A DNA stretch of 64,000 nt, from assembly GCF_033963835.1 (NCBI RefSeq), contig NZ_JAXBME010000005.1, positions 186,001-250,000 on the forward strand, written 5' to 3'. Positions 63,201-64,000 of this stretch are shown here, one piece after another. The position numbers and the translations under genes are program-made. Within the stretch, counting starts at the first letter, position 1; each line of letters begins with the position of its first letter. This DNA is from Cytobacillus sp. IB215665 (lineage in GTDB: Bacteria; Bacillota; Bacilli; Bacillales; SM2101). The notes below the pieces were generated by a model, which saw nothing but the letters and a program-made list of their open reading frames with translations, did not search any database and had not been told where the DNA came from.

Positions 63201-63773
63201 TTAGCCAATTAATTTTGTGTCATTGCTACTATTATGCTTATCAGCGATTTGATAAATATAATCAGCATCACTAGGATATCCTTGTTCTAGAACTTGTCTA
63301 TTTTTACCTACATACATAACATAAGGTACACTACTAATCCCAATATCATCATAAACCTTTTTACTATTCACGTAATGTAACCCCTCTTTTACAAAATGAT
63401 CGAAGTATTCGCTATTTTCTTCCTCAGCATTACTATCTACAACAACCATCGTAAAAACATTTTGATATTTATTTAAACTACTATTCAAATGAGGGTAAAT
63501 AGATTTACAAGCGCTACAGCCTGGTGAAATGAAAACCAATAGAAGGTCCTGATCTAAGTTTTCATCGACATAGAGAGTAACTTCATCGTTTAAATCTGAT
63601 TTAATTTTCATATTAGGGATTTTATCGATTTTCTTAGGGGTGAACCCTCCTTGAAATGATTCTACATACTGTATATATCTTCCTATTAGCTTGAGCATTC
63701 TAATATTAAGGATGACAAGAGAAAGTACGATGATAAATAGAACAATAATTAACACAATCCATTTCGTATCCAT
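63201..63773 (-). CDS. Membrane-anchored thioredoxin-like protein (MauD/TlpA type)
   Basis: A 190-residue protein with an N-terminal membrane helix (WIVLIIVLFIIVLSLVILNI) and a thioredoxin fold. The redox motif is CSAC (LVFISPGCSACKSIYPHL near 83), and the cis-Pro region is ISSVPYVMYVG. The domain faces the outside. GAAGGAG, which lies inside the end of the preceding gene, serves the ATG at 63773. Paired with a MauE-like membrane protein, it may supply reducing power or make disulfides in an exported product. Confidence 0.87.
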   Translation of the reverse strand: MDTKWIVLIIVLFIIVLSLVILNIRMLKLIGRYIQYVESFQGGFTPKKIDKIPNMKIKSDLNDEVTLYVDENLDQDLLLVFISPGCSACKSIYPHLNSSLNKYQNVFTMVVVDSNAEEENSEYFDHFVKEGLHYVNSKKVYDDIGISSVPYVMYVGKNRQVLEQGYPSDADYIYQIADKHNSSNDTKLIG

Positions 63774-63774
63774 T

Positions 63775-63999
63775 CTATTGAACTCCTTCTTCTAATTGTT
63801 TAATCTTATTCATGCTTTCTCTATATTCAGAGAATAGGTAAAAAAATACTGTGATTAAAACACTTGAAAGTAAATATGGGATTAATCCAACCTGCCATTC
63901 AATGGATATAGGATAATTAACCATTAGTATCAATAAAGAGACAAAGATTAAATTCCTAATAACAATAGCTCCAGATAATTTATGTGAATGTAAAATCCC
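63775..63999 (-). CDS. MauE/DoxX-like membrane protein, C-terminal part (cut by window edge)
   Basis: The minus-strand frame is open from the right edge to the TAG at 63775: two helices (IVIRNLIFVSLLILMVNYPI and GLIPYLLSSVLITVFFYLF) followed by a charged tail (SEYRESMNKIKQLEEGVQ). The last codons contain the ribosome site of the thioredoxin-like gene, so the two are coupled. Helix pattern and partner suggest the MauE family. The start lies outside the window. Confidence 0.6.
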   Translation of the reverse strand, partial: GILHSHKLSGAIVIRNLIFVSLLILMVNYPISIEWQVGLIPYLLSSVLITVFFYLFSEYRESMNKIKQLEEGVQ

Positions 64000-64000
64000 T

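Overview
The window looks like chromosome from a low-GC, spore-former-type Bacillaceae (Bacillus sensu lato). The signs are strong AGGAGG-type ribosome sites, frequent GTG/TTG starts, a lipoprotein sugar-binding protein, an SLH-domain protein, a Bce-type RR/HK/ABC module, a sigma/DUF4179 anti-sigma pair and MdxEFG-like maltodextrin genes. No rRNA, tRNA, CRISPR array, phage module or full insertion sequence was seen. The left edge cuts an EamA transporter gene and the right edge cuts a MauE-like membrane gene.

Layout. 1-9.9 kb: accessory genes (MFS exporter, orphan second DNA sliding clamp, VOC protein, CD3324-family HTH gene with an attenuator-like leader, phosphotransferase, AraC regulator plus DUF6463, a coupled phosphatase/nucleotidyltransferase pair). 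9.9-19 kb: maltodextrin locus, with a GH13 cyclodextrinase/neopullulanase divergent from mdxE-mdxF-mdxG-GH31-lacI around a palindromic LacI-type operator. 19.4-21 kb: sigma factor and DUF4179 partner. 21-24.3 kb: a small membrane protein, a Gfo/Idh oxidoreductase, and a PadR regulator with a DUF1772 target sharing three similar operators. 24.7-28.9 kb: hypB, an 896-residue iron-sulfur flavoprotein and hypA, with no hydrogenase gene in view. 29-36.9 kb: two methyltransferases, a second CD3324 gene with its own leader, a broken M3 oligopeptidase gene, a histidine phosphatase and an SLH protein. 37-46.4 kb: a secreted protein that may be an aerolysin-type pore former, resistance-like enzymes, TetR/DsbA, and a secreted Vps62-like repeat protein. 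46.7-50 kb: Arc-like/SPFH operon, an RSH protein with an intact hydrolase but eroded synthetase, and a GNAT. 50.3-54.8 kb: complete Bce-type peptide-antibiotic sensing and resistance module. 54.9-56.7 kb: a divergent membrane protein/rhodanese pair with matching CsoR/CstR-like operators. 56.9-59.8 kb: small housekeeping-like accessory genes. 60-63.1 kb: a secreted GH30 glucanase with three CBM6 modules. The right end holds a thioredoxin-like/MauE-like pair.

Two features run through the window. A dispersed element of about 95-165 bp with imperfect 24-bp terminal inverted repeats (consensus ends GGCTSTTTTCG) occurs in nine recognisable copies plus fragments, always between genes. Both CD3324-family genes are preceded by a 16-17 codon leader ORF with a good ribosome site and by RNA hairpins that can cover the ribosome site of the HTH gene. 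The second feature is the best candidate here for an undescribed regulatory arrangement.
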